Assembly: GCA_963774935.1 (NCBI GenBank)
Contig: CAVZGO010000004.1
Location: forward strand, 1-64,000
Direction of reading: 5' to 3'
DNA: 64,000 nt
Origin: CAVZGO01 sp963774935
GTDB taxonomy: Bacteria > Chloroflexota > Anaerolineae > Anaerolineales > UBA4823
In this document: positions 33,702 through 42,889 of the stretch, in pieces
How the letters are laid out: the number at the start of each line of letters is the position of its first letter
Numbering within the stretch: the first letter of the stretch is position 1
Position numbers and translations under genes: made by a program
The notes under the pieces: model-generated
Database searches by the model: none
Told to the model about the DNA's origin: nothing
Seen by the model: only the letters and a program-made list of their open reading frames with translations

Positions 33702-36041
33702 ATGACTCTTCCATCGGCACCAACCGACCGGACACTGCAGATTTACTTATTATTAGCTCAATATCCCATTTTGAGCACACAGATTCGCGCCCGAATGCGG
33801 CGCGAATTGTTTACGCGCGGGGTGATCACCCAACAGGCGTTTGAGGCCGAAGTCCGTGAAAAAGCTATTCGCTCCCAGGCGCAGGAAGGGCTGCATGACC
33901 CGTTTTTTGAGGAGCCTTCGGATGTTTGGGAAGTGCGCCTGATGCGTATGCGTGATCATTTGACGGATTTTTACTTTGGCTACAACCTGGCATTTGATTT
34001 GTTTGAAAGCATCATCCGCGATACGCTCTCTGAACGCGGGGCACCTGCGCAAGACTTAATTATTTCATTCAACCCTGAGCTTGCCCCGCAAAATATGCTC
34101 TTTGAGCAGGCATTCGCTATCGAGAAAATGCAAGCGAATGAGCTTACTTCGGATGAGCGTGTGGTGCTCGAAGCGCGCCTGCAGGAGATCAAGGTCGTGC
34201 TGATTCGCACCCTGATCAGCGACCAGCTTGCATATTTGAAGATCGCCAAGGACTGGTTCACCATTTCAGATTTGCAGCGCATCCGTAACAACAAGCTCGG
34301 GCATGGAAAGGTCGGTGGAAAGGCAGCCGGGATGCTCTTGGCGGCGCGAATCTTGAATGAAATCGGTGACGATGAAATTCGCCTCTCTTTGCGCATTCCA
34401 GAATCGTATTTTCTGGGAGCTGATTTAATTTACACCTTCATGGCATTAAACAGCCTGATGCACTGGAATGACCAGAAATATAAATTAGAAAATCAGATCC
34501 GCGCTGATTATCCACGCCTTCAGCAAGAGTTTCTGGCTGGCGAGTTTCCACCCGACATTATCGATAAAATCCGTGGTCTGCTGGAGCAGGTCGAAGGCAA
34601 ACCGTTAATTGTGCGATCTTCCAGCCTGTTAGAGGATAACTTTGGGACATCGTTTGCCGGGAAGTATGAATCCTACTTCTGCCCTAACCAGGGAGACATG
34701 GATCAAAACCTGAGAGATCTCATCCAGGCAATTGCTAAAATTTATGCCAGCATCTTCAATCCAGATGCATTATTGTATCGGCGCGCGAAGGGCTTGCAGG
34801 ATTATGACGAGCGCATGGCAATCCTGGTGCAGGTGGTAGAGGGTGAACGATTCGGGCGCTATTTCCTGCCTCATGCAGCTGGGGTAGCGTTCAGCCGTAA
34901 TTTGTACCGCTGGTCACCGCAGATTCGGCGGGAGGAAGGGTTCCTTCGCCTGGTCTGGGGGCTGGGCACCAGGGCGGTGGATCGCGTTGGAAATGACTAC
35001 CCGCGCCTGGTGGCGCTAAGCCATCCCTTACTGCATCCCGAGTCTTCGCCAAAGTCAATCCGCCGTTACTCGCAGCAGTATGTAGATTTAATTGATCTTG
35101 AGGATAACCAATTTAAGACATTACCTTTCCAACAGGTATTAAACAACCGATATCCACTATTGCGCTACCTGGTGCAGGTTGATCAGGGCGGCTATCTGGC
35201 TCCGCTGCGATTGCTGGTGGGCGAGACGAAAAGTGAACATTGGGTGCTGACCCTGGATGAGCTCTTACGCCGGACGCCGCTGGCTCAACGACTATCGAAA
35301 ATGTTGCGATTATTAGAGGATACCTATCATAGCCCGGTGGATACCGAGTTTACCGTCCGCCTTGCGGATCCCACGGCTGCATTTCCAGACACAATTGTGA
35401 CACTGCTGCAATGCCGCCCGCAAAGCCAGTTGACTGAGGTTGAAGCACGACTGCCGCAGCACATTCGAGAGGAAGATATCATTTTCTCCACCCGGCGTAT
35501 GGCGCCCCAGGGCAGGGTGAGTAACATCCAGTATGTTTTATTTATTCCTCCGGAAGAATATTTCGCCTTGTCTACGCCTGCGGCTCGTGCTGAGCTGGGG
35601 CCAATCATCGGCCGGGTAAACAAAGCTCTGAAAGGCACCTGTTTTATTTGTGTCGGACCTGGGCGCTGGGGAACTACCAATCCGGACCTGGGGGTGCGTA
35701 TTGGATATGGGGATATTTACCACACACGAGCATTGGTTGAGCTGGCGGGACAGGGCATTGGACATGCCCCGGAGGCTTCATTCGGCACTCACTTCTTCCA
35801 GGATCTTGTGGAATCAAATATTTTTCCGCTGGCGATCTATTTTGAGGACGAAGAAGTGCTCTTCAATCGCGAGTTCTTTTACCAGTCTCCCAATTGCCTG
35901 GGCGAGTTCTTCGCTGAAGACGAGGAAATCCCCGCCTCTATACGCCTCATCCGGGTAGCTGAGTTCCGGCCTGGACATCACCTGGAGCTGGTGATGGATG
36001 ACGAGCAGGGGCGCAGCGTGGCTTTTCTGGAGCGAACATGA
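33702..36041 (+). CDS. PEP/pyruvate-binding (PPDK N-terminal-like ATP-grasp) protein
   Basis: 779-aa protein that contains the ATP-grasp nucleotide-binding part of pyruvate phosphate dikinase or PEP synthase but not the rest. Motifs: GHGKVGGKAAGMLL (about residue 200-213), IVRSSSLLEDNFGTSFAGKYES (about 308-330), LVQVVEGERFGRYF/GVAFSRN, and LLQCRPQS at about 567, which closes the domain. The phosphohistidine swivel and PEP-binding barrel are absent. Instead the last 200 residues have a separate conserved-looking block with CVGPGRWGTTNPDLGVRIGYGDI and EASFGTHFFQDLVES. The N-terminal 190 residues are helical. Partner and reaction unknown. It overlaps the downstream nucleoside kinase by four bases. 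Confidence 0.85.
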   Translation: MTLPSAPTDRTLQIYLLLAQYPILSTQIRARMRRELFTRGVITQQAFEAEVREKAIRSQAQEGLHDPFFEEPSDVWEVRLMRMRDHLTDFYFGYNLAFDLFESIIRDTLSERGAPAQDLIISFNPELAPQNMLFEQAFAIEKMQANELTSDERVVLEARLQEIKVVLIRTLISDQLAYLKIAKDWFTISDLQRIRNNKLGHGKVGGKAAGMLLAARILNEIGDDEIRLSLRIPESYFLGADLIYTFMALNSLMHWNDQKYKLENQIRADYPRLQQEFLAGEFPPDIIDKIRGLLEQVEGKPLIVRSSSLLEDNFGTSFAGKYESYFCPNQGDMDQNLRDLIQAIAKIYASIFNPDALLYRRAKGLQDYDERMAILVQVVEGERFGRYFLPHAAGVAFSRNLYRWSPQIRREEGFLRLVWGLGTRAVDRVGNDYPRLVALSHPLLHPESSPKSIRRYSQQYVDLIDLEDNQFKTLPFQQVLNNRYPLLRYLVQVDQGGYLAPLRLLVGETKSEHWVLTLDELLRRTPLAQRLSKMLRLLEDTYHSPVDTEFTVRLADPTAAFPDTIVTLLQCRPQSQLTEVEARLPQHIREEDIIFSTRRMAPQGRVSNIQYVLFIPPEEYFALSTPAARAELGPIIGRVNKALKGTCFICVGPGRWGTTNPDLGVRIGYGDIYHTRALVELAGQGIGHAPEASFGTHFFQDLVESNIFPLAIYFEDEEVLFNREFFYQSPNCLGEFFAEDEEIPASIRLIRVAEFRPGHHLELVMDDEQGRSVAFLERT

Positions 36042-36697
36042 AAAAATTTGTTGCTGTAGCTGGAAATATCGGTGTTGGGAAATCCACCCTGGTGACCATG
36101 TTGTGCCACCGTCTGGGCTGGCAGCCATTCTATGAGCCAGAAGGGGAGAACCCTTACCTGGCTGATTTTTACCAGGATATGCGTGCCTGGTCATTTCACT
36201 CACAAATCTTTTTTCTCACCCGCCGATTGCGTGCGCACCGCCAGCTTCTTGACCATCCGACCTCTGTGATGCAGGATCGCAGTGTCTACGAGGACGCCGA
36301 GGTCTTCGCACATAACTTGTATCTCCAGGGATTGATTGACGAAAGAGATTATGGTTCGTATCGAGAGTTATACCAGGTGCTGGTCGATTTCCTGCCACCC
36401 CCAGACCTGGTGGTTTATTTACGCTCATCGGTAAACACCCTGCTGGAGCGCATCCATTTACGAGGCCGGAATTATGAACGCCAGATCGGCGCAGATTACC
36501 TGGCAACGTTAAATGTGTTATATGAAGAATGGATTGCTCATTTCAGCCTTTGCCCGGTTCTCACCGTCCCAGCGGACGACCTCGATTATGTAGCTCATCC
36601 AGGTCACCTGGATCTGATTGTGCAGAAGATTCAAGATAAACTCACCGGTAAAGATGTGGTGGTCTTCGATCCAGAAGAGGTGTTGAATAGCCGCTAG
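36038..36697 (+). CDS. deoxynucleoside kinase
   Basis: 219-aa kinase of the dCK/dGK family, which phosphorylates deoxynucleosides to monophosphates for salvage. P-loop GNIGVGKSTL at residues 9-18; the substrate-site block QDRSVYEDAEVFAHNLY (DRS/ExxxF), VYLRSSVNTLLERIHLRGRNYER (lid with Arg) and ADYLATLNVLYEEW follow the deoxyadenosine/deoxyguanosine kinases of Bacillus. The ATG overlaps the stop of the ATP-grasp gene. The Ser/Thr kinase gene begins within about 50 bases of its end, making a three-gene run of phosphotransfer proteins. Confidence 0.93.
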   Translation: MKKFVAVAGNIGVGKSTLVTMLCHRLGWQPFYEPEGENPYLADFYQDMRAWSFHSQIFFLTRRLRAHRQLLDHPTSVMQDRSVYEDAEVFAHNLYLQGLIDERDYGSYRELYQVLVDFLPPPDLVVYLRSSVNTLLERIHLRGRNYERQIGADYLATLNVLYEEWIAHFSLCPVLTVPADDLDYVAHPGHLDLIVQKIQDKLTGKDVVVFDPEEVLNSR

Positions 36698-36749
36698 CTC
36701 CATAATCCCTCTTCAGCCGAACCAGGTTCTGCGAAACCGCTTCCGCATC

Positions 36750-37277
36750 GTGCGCCCCTTAAGCAAAGGGGGTATGGGGGCGTTATACCTGGCTACTGAA
36801 ATAATCGCCGGCCAGGCTCACAAAGTGGTTATTAAGGAAATGCTCGACTACTATGATGCGAGTGATCCACAAGGACGCATCAAGGCACAGAGACGTTTTG
36901 ATCAAGAGGCGATCACGCTGGTGAATTTAAGCAACCGCAATATCCCCGGCATTCCCCATATTATTGATAACTTCAGTGAAAACGGTCGTAATTTTATCAT
37001 CATGCAATTTATCGAAGGTCAGAACCTGGAAAGCGGTCTGACCCATCTGGACGAAAACCTCAAGCGGATAGCCGGTCGCGCATATCCACTGGACCAGGTA
37101 CGCCGGTGGGGTGTCAGGCTGTGTAAGATCCTGGAAAACCTTGCCTCAGAAAAGGTGGCGCACCTGGATATAAAACCGGCTAATTTGATCCTGGACCGCC
37201 TGGGGGAGAGTCTGGCTGGTCGATTTTGGCACCGCCAAGGCGCCGCGCTCGCCACAGCCGGTTGGAGGTTCTGCTAA
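36750..37277 (+). CDS. Ser/Thr protein kinase, N-terminal fragment (frameshifted)
   Basis: N-lobe and catalytic loop of a Hanks-type kinase. Glycine loop LSKGGMGALYLATE, the ATP-anchoring Lys in HKVVIKEM, the Glu helix, and HLDIKPANLIL (catalytic Asp) are present. The nominal GTG start at 36750 cuts the first strand: in-frame codons upstream read LQPNQVLRNRFRIVRPL, as in related kinases, but no ATG, GTG or TTG precedes them (the first plausible position is an ATA at 36702). The frame then breaks at about 37209, one extra base in GAGAG. The next frame gives VWLVDFGTAK with the metal-binding DFG. The full gene runs to 38820. Confidence 0.88.
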   Translation: MRPLSKGGMGALYLATEIIAGQAHKVVIKEMLDYYDASDPQGRIKAQRRFDQEAITLVNLSNRNIPGIPHIIDNFSENGRNFIIMQFIEGQNLESGLTHLDENLKRIAGRAYPLDQVRRWGVRLCKILENLASEKVAHLDIKPANLILDRLGESLAGRFWHRQGAALATAGWRFC

Positions 37278-38820
37278 CCCAGCCGGGCAAAAACGCAGCA
37301 GTGTTTATGGCACGATGGGCTATGCCCCGCCAGAACAAGCCGCGGGAAATCCGGAAGAGCGTTCTGACGTGTATGCTCTGGCAGCGACTCTGTATCACCT
37401 GGCGACCGATGATGACCCAGGTGATCACCCGGGTCAGTTTCCTAAATTGAACCAGCTCCCGGCGGATTTTTCTGGTGCGTTGAGCATGGCAATGACTACG
37501 AATGTTATCAAGCGTATCACAGCCCGGGAGCTGGGCGTTCTGCTCGAACCGCGCGCAACCCGCCCGTTGGGATTTTACTGGCAGGATGGCACTGTCAGCC
37601 TGGATATCGCCAGCCTTGCCCAGGAGGCTAACCGGAAATGGAATGAAGCGCTGCGTTATTACAGCAGTGAAGATTGGGAGAAGTGGCTGAAAGACCAGCA
37701 CCGCCATGATCTGGCTGCTCAGCTTAATGGGATCAAATCCCAATACAAAGATCCTGGCCTGGGTTTAGATGCATTCCTTCGGATTTTATATCCCAGCTTG
37801 CCACCAGCGTCATTATATTTGCACGAAATTTACCTGGATGCTGGCCAGGTTCCGTGGCGATGGAAACAGACAATTGATTTTGAAATCCAGAACCATGGTG
37901 CAGGGTGCCTGGTGGCTCGCTCCGACATGCTGTCGACTGGATTGAGCGTTAGCCCTACCTCTGTGGAAGTGCACGAGAGCACAACAGTGATGCTGTCAAT
38001 TGATGGTGGTGAGCTAACTCCTGGCAGTCAACTCCAGACATTGGATTTCATACTTGATGCTGGAAACGCTGGTCAAGAAAGAATCGAAGTACGCCTGGTT
38101 GTGCCTGAGCCGAAACTGGTTACGTCTACTCCGTATCTGGATCTGGGATCGGTTTACCGTGGTACGCAGGTGGCTACCATTCTAACAGTTGAGAACCAAG
38201 GCGGAAGCGATTGTAAAGTGGAGGCGCTCTGCCAGACCTCTGGGTGGTATGCGGAACCGAAAAAATTCAGATGCCTGTCTGGCACCACGCGCCAGCTTGA
38301 AGTGATTGCAGATACCCAGATGATGCGCTTTGGGGTGCAAAAGGTTGATATCAATCTGAAAGTGGAAGCCGGCGCCTGGGAGAGTAACTTGCCCGTTCAA
38401 GTAAGCGTGAATGTCTCGCTGCTAAGAACTGCCGTTCATTTTGGTGGACCGCTACTCAAGCGGGTATTGCTACCGGGGGTTTTCCTGGCGCTGCTCTTTG
38501 GGCTGTTTCTTGGGTTTATTTTCCCCTCGATTGGTGAGATGCACCTGAGCCCAATTAACGGCGGTATGGTTGGTGCGTTCATCGCAATGATGATCACTAT
38601 ACCTTGTGGAATCATTGCAGGCAAACTCGGCTGGCTAGGCTTTCCAGATGGCTGGCGTGGTGGAGCCATTCTCGGGCTGGCAACCGGCATCGTTGTCGGC
38701 GGCCTGGCGGGCGTCCTGACAGGCTGGCTGGGTTTTTCGCTGGCGTTTTTGGGTGTGCTCACTGGCGCGCTGACCGGTATCACTATTGGCTTTATCGCCT
38801 GGATGATTTTCACTCGCTAA
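37210..38820 (+). CDS. Ser/Thr protein kinase, C-lobe with Ig-like and membrane domains (frameshifted fragment)
   Basis: Continuation of the kinase. It begins with DFG at 37222-37230, then GTMGYAPPEQ (activation segment end), RSDVYALAATLYHLAT and the remaining C-lobe. A helical linker (WNEALRYYSSEDWEKWL) leads into about 200 residues of two probable Ig-like beta-domains (FEIQNHGAGCLVARSDML; LDLGSVYRGTQVATILTVENQGG, an ASPM/Hydin-type pattern). The last 125 residues are about four membrane helices rich in Gly and Ala (GLATGIVVGGLAGVLTGWLG). Kinase and Ig-like domains both precede the first helix, so unlike PASTA kinases this one carries its beta-domains on the same side as the kinase. Confidence 0.86.
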   Translation, partial: VWLVDFGTAKAPRSPQPVGGSANPAGQKRSSVYGTMGYAPPEQAAGNPEERSDVYALAATLYHLATDDDPGDHPGQFPKLNQLPADFSGALSMAMTTNVIKRITARELGVLLEPRATRPLGFYWQDGTVSLDIASLAQEANRKWNEALRYYSSEDWEKWLKDQHRHDLAAQLNGIKSQYKDPGLGLDAFLRILYPSLPPASLYLHEIYLDAGQVPWRWKQTIDFEIQNHGAGCLVARSDMLSTGLSVSPTSVEVHESTTVMLSIDGGELTPGSQLQTLDFILDAGNAGQERIEVRLVVPEPKLVTSTPYLDLGSVYRGTQVATILTVENQGGSDCKVEALCQTSGWYAEPKKFRCLSGTTRQLEVIADTQMMRFGVQKVDINLKVEAGAWESNLPVQVSVNVSLLRTAVHFGGPLLKRVLLPGVFLALLFGLFLGFIFPSIGEMHLSPINGGMVGAFIAMMITIPCGIIAGKLGWLGFPDGWRGGAILGLATGIVVGGLAGVLTGWLGFSLAFLGVLTGALTGITIGFIAWMIFTR

Positions 38821-38852
38821 AAAGGCGAATCCATATATGTGTCCTGGTTCTG

Positions 38853-40241
38853 TCACGAACCAGCGGCGGCTGCAACCTGCTGCTCACGTCCTGGGGGGAG
38901 CAAGCGCAGCGCTAAAACCAACAGGATTCCCAGGATAATTCCTCCAAGAAGAAATGGCCATCCAGGACCTAGAGCCTGGAAAACCGCACCCCATACTAGT
39001 GGGGCGATGGCATTCGCGACGCTGAGCAGAGCAACTGAGATACCCAGCATTCCGCCGATTTCGTCTGGCTCGATGCGCTTCGTTATTAGACTGTTGATCG
39101 TGGGCTGAAGCACACCGCCACCGATGGCTGCAGGAACCATGGCGATCAAGATCCAGATGATTCCTTTCAGGCCGTTGTTGGTATCCGGCGGTAGATCGGC
39201 AGGAACATTTCGGGTAGTGGGGTTTTCGCCTGCGCCTAAAGTTCGACTGGCTCCAAGCTCTTCCTGCAGCGCGGATTGGTTGTAGCCTGGTAAAGGAATG
39301 CGCGGCGTGAAGGATATCATAACCATACCAATTGACAGCAATCCAAGACCCATGAAGATTAACCGTCTGTCGCCCAGCCTGCGGCTCCAACGACCAATGA
39401 AATATCCTTGTACTGCAACGATAATAACCCCCACGAAGACGAAAATAATTGAATTTCCTGAGGCGTTTAACCCAAGACGAGTGAGTGTGAATAGTGACAG
39501 AAGCTGTTCAAAACCACCGAAAACGATTTGTTGGGCAAAAATTAACATCAACAGCAAACCAACTGCCGGGTGGCTCAATGCTTGAAGGAGGGTCGTGAAG
39601 GAGAATCCAGGTTTATTTTCAGTTTGGCCGCGTTTTTCTTTCGGGTGGGTTTCGACAAATAAGAAGTAAGTCAGGATAATCGATAAGAGGGAGAAGAACG
39701 CCGCCACAAATGCAGGTACATGATAGTTGTTATCACTGGCAGCCAGAGCGAGAAACGCAATCACCGGTCCGATGACGAAGCCGATGCCAAAAGCCGCACC
39801 TATCAATCCCAATCCCTGGGTACGATTCTTTTCGGTTGTAACATCGGTAATAGCAGCCTGTGCCGTGGCAATATTCGCTCCTGATATGCCATCGATCATG
39901 CGAGACAGAAATAATATCCAAAGACTGTTGGCAAAACCGAGAAGTAAAAACCCGGAAAGAGTTCCAATCTGGCTGATCAGCAGAATCGGTCGGCGGCCAA
40001 ATCGATCAGAAAGGCGGCCGAGGATGGGAGCACCAATAAACTGCATCATCGGATAGGTAGCGCCCAGCAGGCCGATGATCAAAGGGGACGCATTGAAGCT
40101 GGTAGCATACAAAGGCATCAGCGGGATGATTATGGTCACACCTAACAGATCGACCAACACGATTAACACAATCGGCAGGATCCGCTTAAAATCGATCTTT
40201 TCGGTAGAGGGCATGGGGTTAGAAGGTAATTCTTCGGGCAA
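38853..40241 (-). CDS. MFS transporter (DHA1, TetA-like)
   Basis: 462-aa protein with twelve predicted helices. Motif A LGRLSDRFGRRPILL between helices 2 and 3 and GISGANIATAQAAITDVT (motif C-like, antiporter) place it with the DHA1 proton-coupled drug exporters such as TetA. A long hydrophilic loop between helices 9 and 10 (LQEELGASRTLGAGEN and following, rich in Pro/Asn) is unusual. Substrate unknown; tetracycline should not be assumed. It converges on the Ser/Thr kinase gene and is separated from the ABC-2 operon by about 210 bases in which I see no gene. Confidence 0.88.
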   Translation of the reverse strand: MPEELPSNPMPSTEKIDFKRILPIVLIVLVDLLGVTIIIPLMPLYATSFNASPLIIGLLGATYPMMQFIGAPILGRLSDRFGRRPILLISQIGTLSGFLLLGFANSLWILFLSRMIDGISGANIATAQAAITDVTTEKNRTQGLGLIGAAFGIGFVIGPVIAFLALAASDNNYHVPAFVAAFFSLLSIILTYFLFVETHPKEKRGQTENKPGFSFTTLLQALSHPAVGLLLMLIFAQQIVFGGFEQLLSLFTLTRLGLNASGNSIIFVFVGVIIVAVQGYFIGRWSRRLGDRRLIFMGLGLLSIGMVMISFTPRIPLPGYNQSALQEELGASRTLGAGENPTTRNVPADLPPDTNNGLKGIIWILIAMVPAAIGGGVLQPTINSLITKRIEPDEIGGMLGISVALLSVANAIAPLVWGAVFQALGPGWPFLLGGIILGILLVLALRLLPPGREQQVAAAAGS

Positions 40242-40451
40242 AGATCGCTATCCTTATGAATAAAGCTGAGAATATTGGCTGGATGCGTTACTGGACATTG
40301 GCTATCAGATTATACACTCCAGCCAGCTCACTGATCTAAAAATAAACCTGGTATGAGGCTAACTCTTACAGGCTACTGCGAAATTTTGGCGATGTATGGG
40401 CATCGGCCAGGATCTGGGGGTAGATGGCACGCAGCTTGCGTTAAAAAACCA

Positions 40452-41684
40452 CTAACGTCCCGCTAATGCACTGAAGAACCGCTTGATCTCAAACGGCTGA
40501 CCTGATAGCAGAGTCTGGGCGCGGAACATGCTTCCCACAGCCCGAATCAGGAAGACTGTAGTGGCAACCAGCAGCACCGCCGAGAGTAACAACTGCCAGG
40601 CAGGCACAGATGTAGCTGCCAGGCGCGTCATCATTGCCACCGGTGAGGTCAGCGGGAACAGGCTCAGGACCAATGCCAGCGTGCCGTCAGGCTCCTGGAT
40701 CAAGACGCTGATAAACATCATTGGTACGATCAGCGGCAGGATCACAATGAAGGTTGCCTGGGAGGCCTCTCGCAGATTGGGTACCAGGGCGCCAATGGCA
40801 GCCATCAAGCTGGCATAGACAGCGTAGCCAAAGACAAAATAAAACAAGCTCCAAATCAGGAATGAGGCTGGCAGCTGATATTCAACTGGGATGCTCAGGC
40901 TCTCACCGCTCAGGCGCAGCGCAGCAAAACCAATCCCAATCCACAAGACAGTCTGCATCAAACCGGCAATTCCCAGCCCAACAATCTTGCCGGTGAGCAG
41001 CTGGCGCGCAGAGCAGCCGGACATCAAGATTTCCAGCACCCGGTTTTCTTTCTCTTTGGTCAGGTTGTTCAACAGCAGCGTGGCAGACATCAGGATAATG
41101 ACATAGAACAGGATCGTGACAATATAAGGCAGTACGAAAGTCAGCGGGTTATTTTCATCACGCTCGGGTGGCTCCAGCAGCTCAACTTGCATATTCAGCG
41201 GATTGTACAGCCGGTTGGCAAACTGCCAGTCACCGGAGAGCAAGTTCGCGCGCAGCACCCACTGCATCAACCCGGTTTTGTCAAATGCGGTCAGTGGATT
41301 GAAATCTGGCGTGATGTAGATCACCTGACCGGTTTTGAGATAATCGGGAGCAATGATGAAATATCCCCGAATCTCACCTGCCTCGAGCGCCTGCTGCGCC
41401 GCTGCATCGTTTTCGAATACGATTAATGCTCCCTGTGGCACAGATTCCGGAATGGATTGGATTACCCCACCCGGATCAACATATCCGTCCGACGTGCTAA
41501 TGCTGGTCGATTCTCTTTCACCAACCACACTGCTAAGAACCTGGGGAGCGCGACGGTTAATATTTGTAACCACCATCAGTATAATCACCGATATGATCGG
41601 CAGACCAATGGTAGTAAAAATAAAAGACTTTCGTTTGATGGTATTTATTAGTTCATAACGCAGGATGAGAAGGGTTTTGTTCAC
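40452..41684 (-). CDS. ABC-2 type transporter permease (NatB-like)
   Basis: 410-aa permease with one N-terminal helix, a large exterior domain (about residues 45-170) and five or six C-terminal helices. The cytoplasmic-side signature NNLTKEKENRVLEILMSGCSARQLLTGKIVG is the ABC-2 coupling element shared with NatB and CcmB-like proteins. It overlaps the upstream paralogous permease by four bases. With that gene and the ATPase at 42886-43788 it forms an exporter with two different permease chains. Substrate unknown; Na+ or a drug/lipid are the usual proposals for the family. Confidence 0.9.
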   Translation of the reverse strand: MNKTLLILRYELINTIKRKSFIFTTIGLPIISVIILMVVTNINRRAPQVLSSVVGERESTSISTSDGYVDPGGVIQSIPESVPQGALIVFENDAAAQQALEAGEIRGYFIIAPDYLKTGQVIYITPDFNPLTAFDKTGLMQWVLRANLLSGDWQFANRLYNPLNMQVELLEPPERDENNPLTFVLPYIVTILFYVIILMSATLLLNNLTKEKENRVLEILMSGCSARQLLTGKIVGLGIAGLMQTVLWIGIGFAALRLSGESLSIPVEYQLPASFLIWSLFYFVFGYAVYASLMAAIGALVPNLREASQATFIVILPLIVPMMFISVLIQEPDGTLALVLSLFPLTSPVAMMTRLAATSVPAWQLLLSAVLLVATTVFLIRAVGSMFRAQTLLSGQPFEIKRFFSALAGR

Positions 41685-42889
41685 TGTGTCACCTCTAAGG
41701 CTTTCCCGCGGCGCAGCAAGGATTTAAACGAAAGTCGTTTCCCATAACTTAGCATGCCCAGGCGGAAGGCTCGCCCGGCCAGCCACAGTGATACAAGCGC
41801 GGCAGTAATAATTACTACTAGGTTCAACAGCATCTGCCAGGTGGATATCTCGCCATAAGCAAGGCGCATGGTCAGGGCAACCGGGGCAGTTAGCGGAAAG
41901 TAGCTCAGCGCCAGAGCCAGCAGGCTGTTGGGTGCTGAAATGATCCAGAAAGAGAAATAATACGGTAAAGCCACTGGGAGTGTGATCAGTCCAGAAATTT
42001 GCTGACCTTCGCGAGCGTCGGTGACAGTAGCGCCAATGGCGATCATTAAACCTGAAATCATTACGAAGGAGGGAATGAAAATTACCAGCAGCCAAAAGAC
42101 CGTCTGGATGGGTACTTTGATATCCGGTAAATTTGGGAAAAACCTCCCCGCCACGACCCAGGTGAGTACTGCCAAGATTGTCCAGACAATCAGTTGAGTC
42201 AGTCCTACTGCGATCAGGCCGATGGCTTTGCCAATCATGAGCTGCTGGGACGAAACTGAGGTAATCAAAATTTCTATGGTGCGGTTTTCTTTCTCTTCCA
42301 CGACTGCCTGCATCAGGTAACCCGAGCTGGTGAAAACGGCAATCATGAAGATGATGCCCATGAAGAATGGAAGTAGAATCATGATCCAATCATCTTCACC
42401 TAATTGGCGGCTGCCATCAATGCTGCGCAGCAGGAGATGATCGCCGTCAATGATACGCTGTACGATCTCGTCCGGGTAGCTGGCGAGAAGGTGACCGCGG
42501 ACAAACTCGGTGAATTGCTCCTGGGTACCGCTGGCAGGCGCTTTAATTGCGATCAGCCGGGCGTCTCCAGTTTGAGCAAAGTCGGCTGAGAGGATGTAAT
42601 AAGCCTGGATCTCACCACCATCCAAGGCAGTTTTGGCTTGCTGCTCTGCTTCATAAGCCACCAGATCTGAGGTGTCAATATCAAAACCAGCCGGTAGGGG
42701 ATTGGCAAGCAACCCTGAGTGATCGACGTAACCGATGCGCTCGGTTTTGGTCTGGATGCGAACGATCATATAAACCAGGATTGCCATCACCAGCATTAAG
42801 GCAGGCACACTTAATAAGGCAAAGATGAAACGCCGGCGCAAGGCATGGCGAGAATACTCGTGGGCGATGATTTGCCAGGTTTTCTTCAT
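41681..42889 (-). CDS. ABC-2 type transporter permease (NatB-like)
   Basis: 402-aa permease paralogous to the next gene, with the same layout: N-terminal helix (FIFALLSVPALMLVMAILVYMIV), exterior domain, and a C-terminal bundle. The coupling motif VVEEKENRTIEILITSVSSQQLMIGKAIGL matches its paralogue closely. Start and stop overlap both neighbours by four bases, so ATPase, this permease and the second permease are translated as one unit. A heterodimeric membrane part is the likely assembly. Confidence 0.9.
   Translation of the reverse strand: MKKTWQIIAHEYSRHALRRRFIFALLSVPALMLVMAILVYMIVRIQTKTERIGYVDHSGLLANPLPAGFDIDTSDLVAYEAEQQAKTALDGGEIQAYYILSADFAQTGDARLIAIKAPASGTQEQFTEFVRGHLLASYPDEIVQRIIDGDHLLLRSIDGSRQLGEDDWIMILLPFFMGIIFMIAVFTSSGYLMQAVVEEKENRTIEILITSVSSQQLMIGKAIGLIAVGLTQLIVWTILAVLTWVVAGRFFPNLPDIKVPIQTVFWLLVIFIPSFVMISGLMIAIGATVTDAREGQQISGLITLPVALPYYFSFWIISAPNSLLALALSYFPLTAPVALTMRLAYGEISTWQMLLNLVVIITAALVSLWLAGRAFRLGMLSYGKRLSFKSLLRRGKALEVTQ

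Noticed and set aside
38844..38863. 7-bp inverted repeat (CTGGTTC/GAACCAG) at the convergent ends of the kinase and MFS genes
   Set aside because: It spans the MFS stop codon and has no T-run on either side, so a bidirectional terminator cannot be supported.
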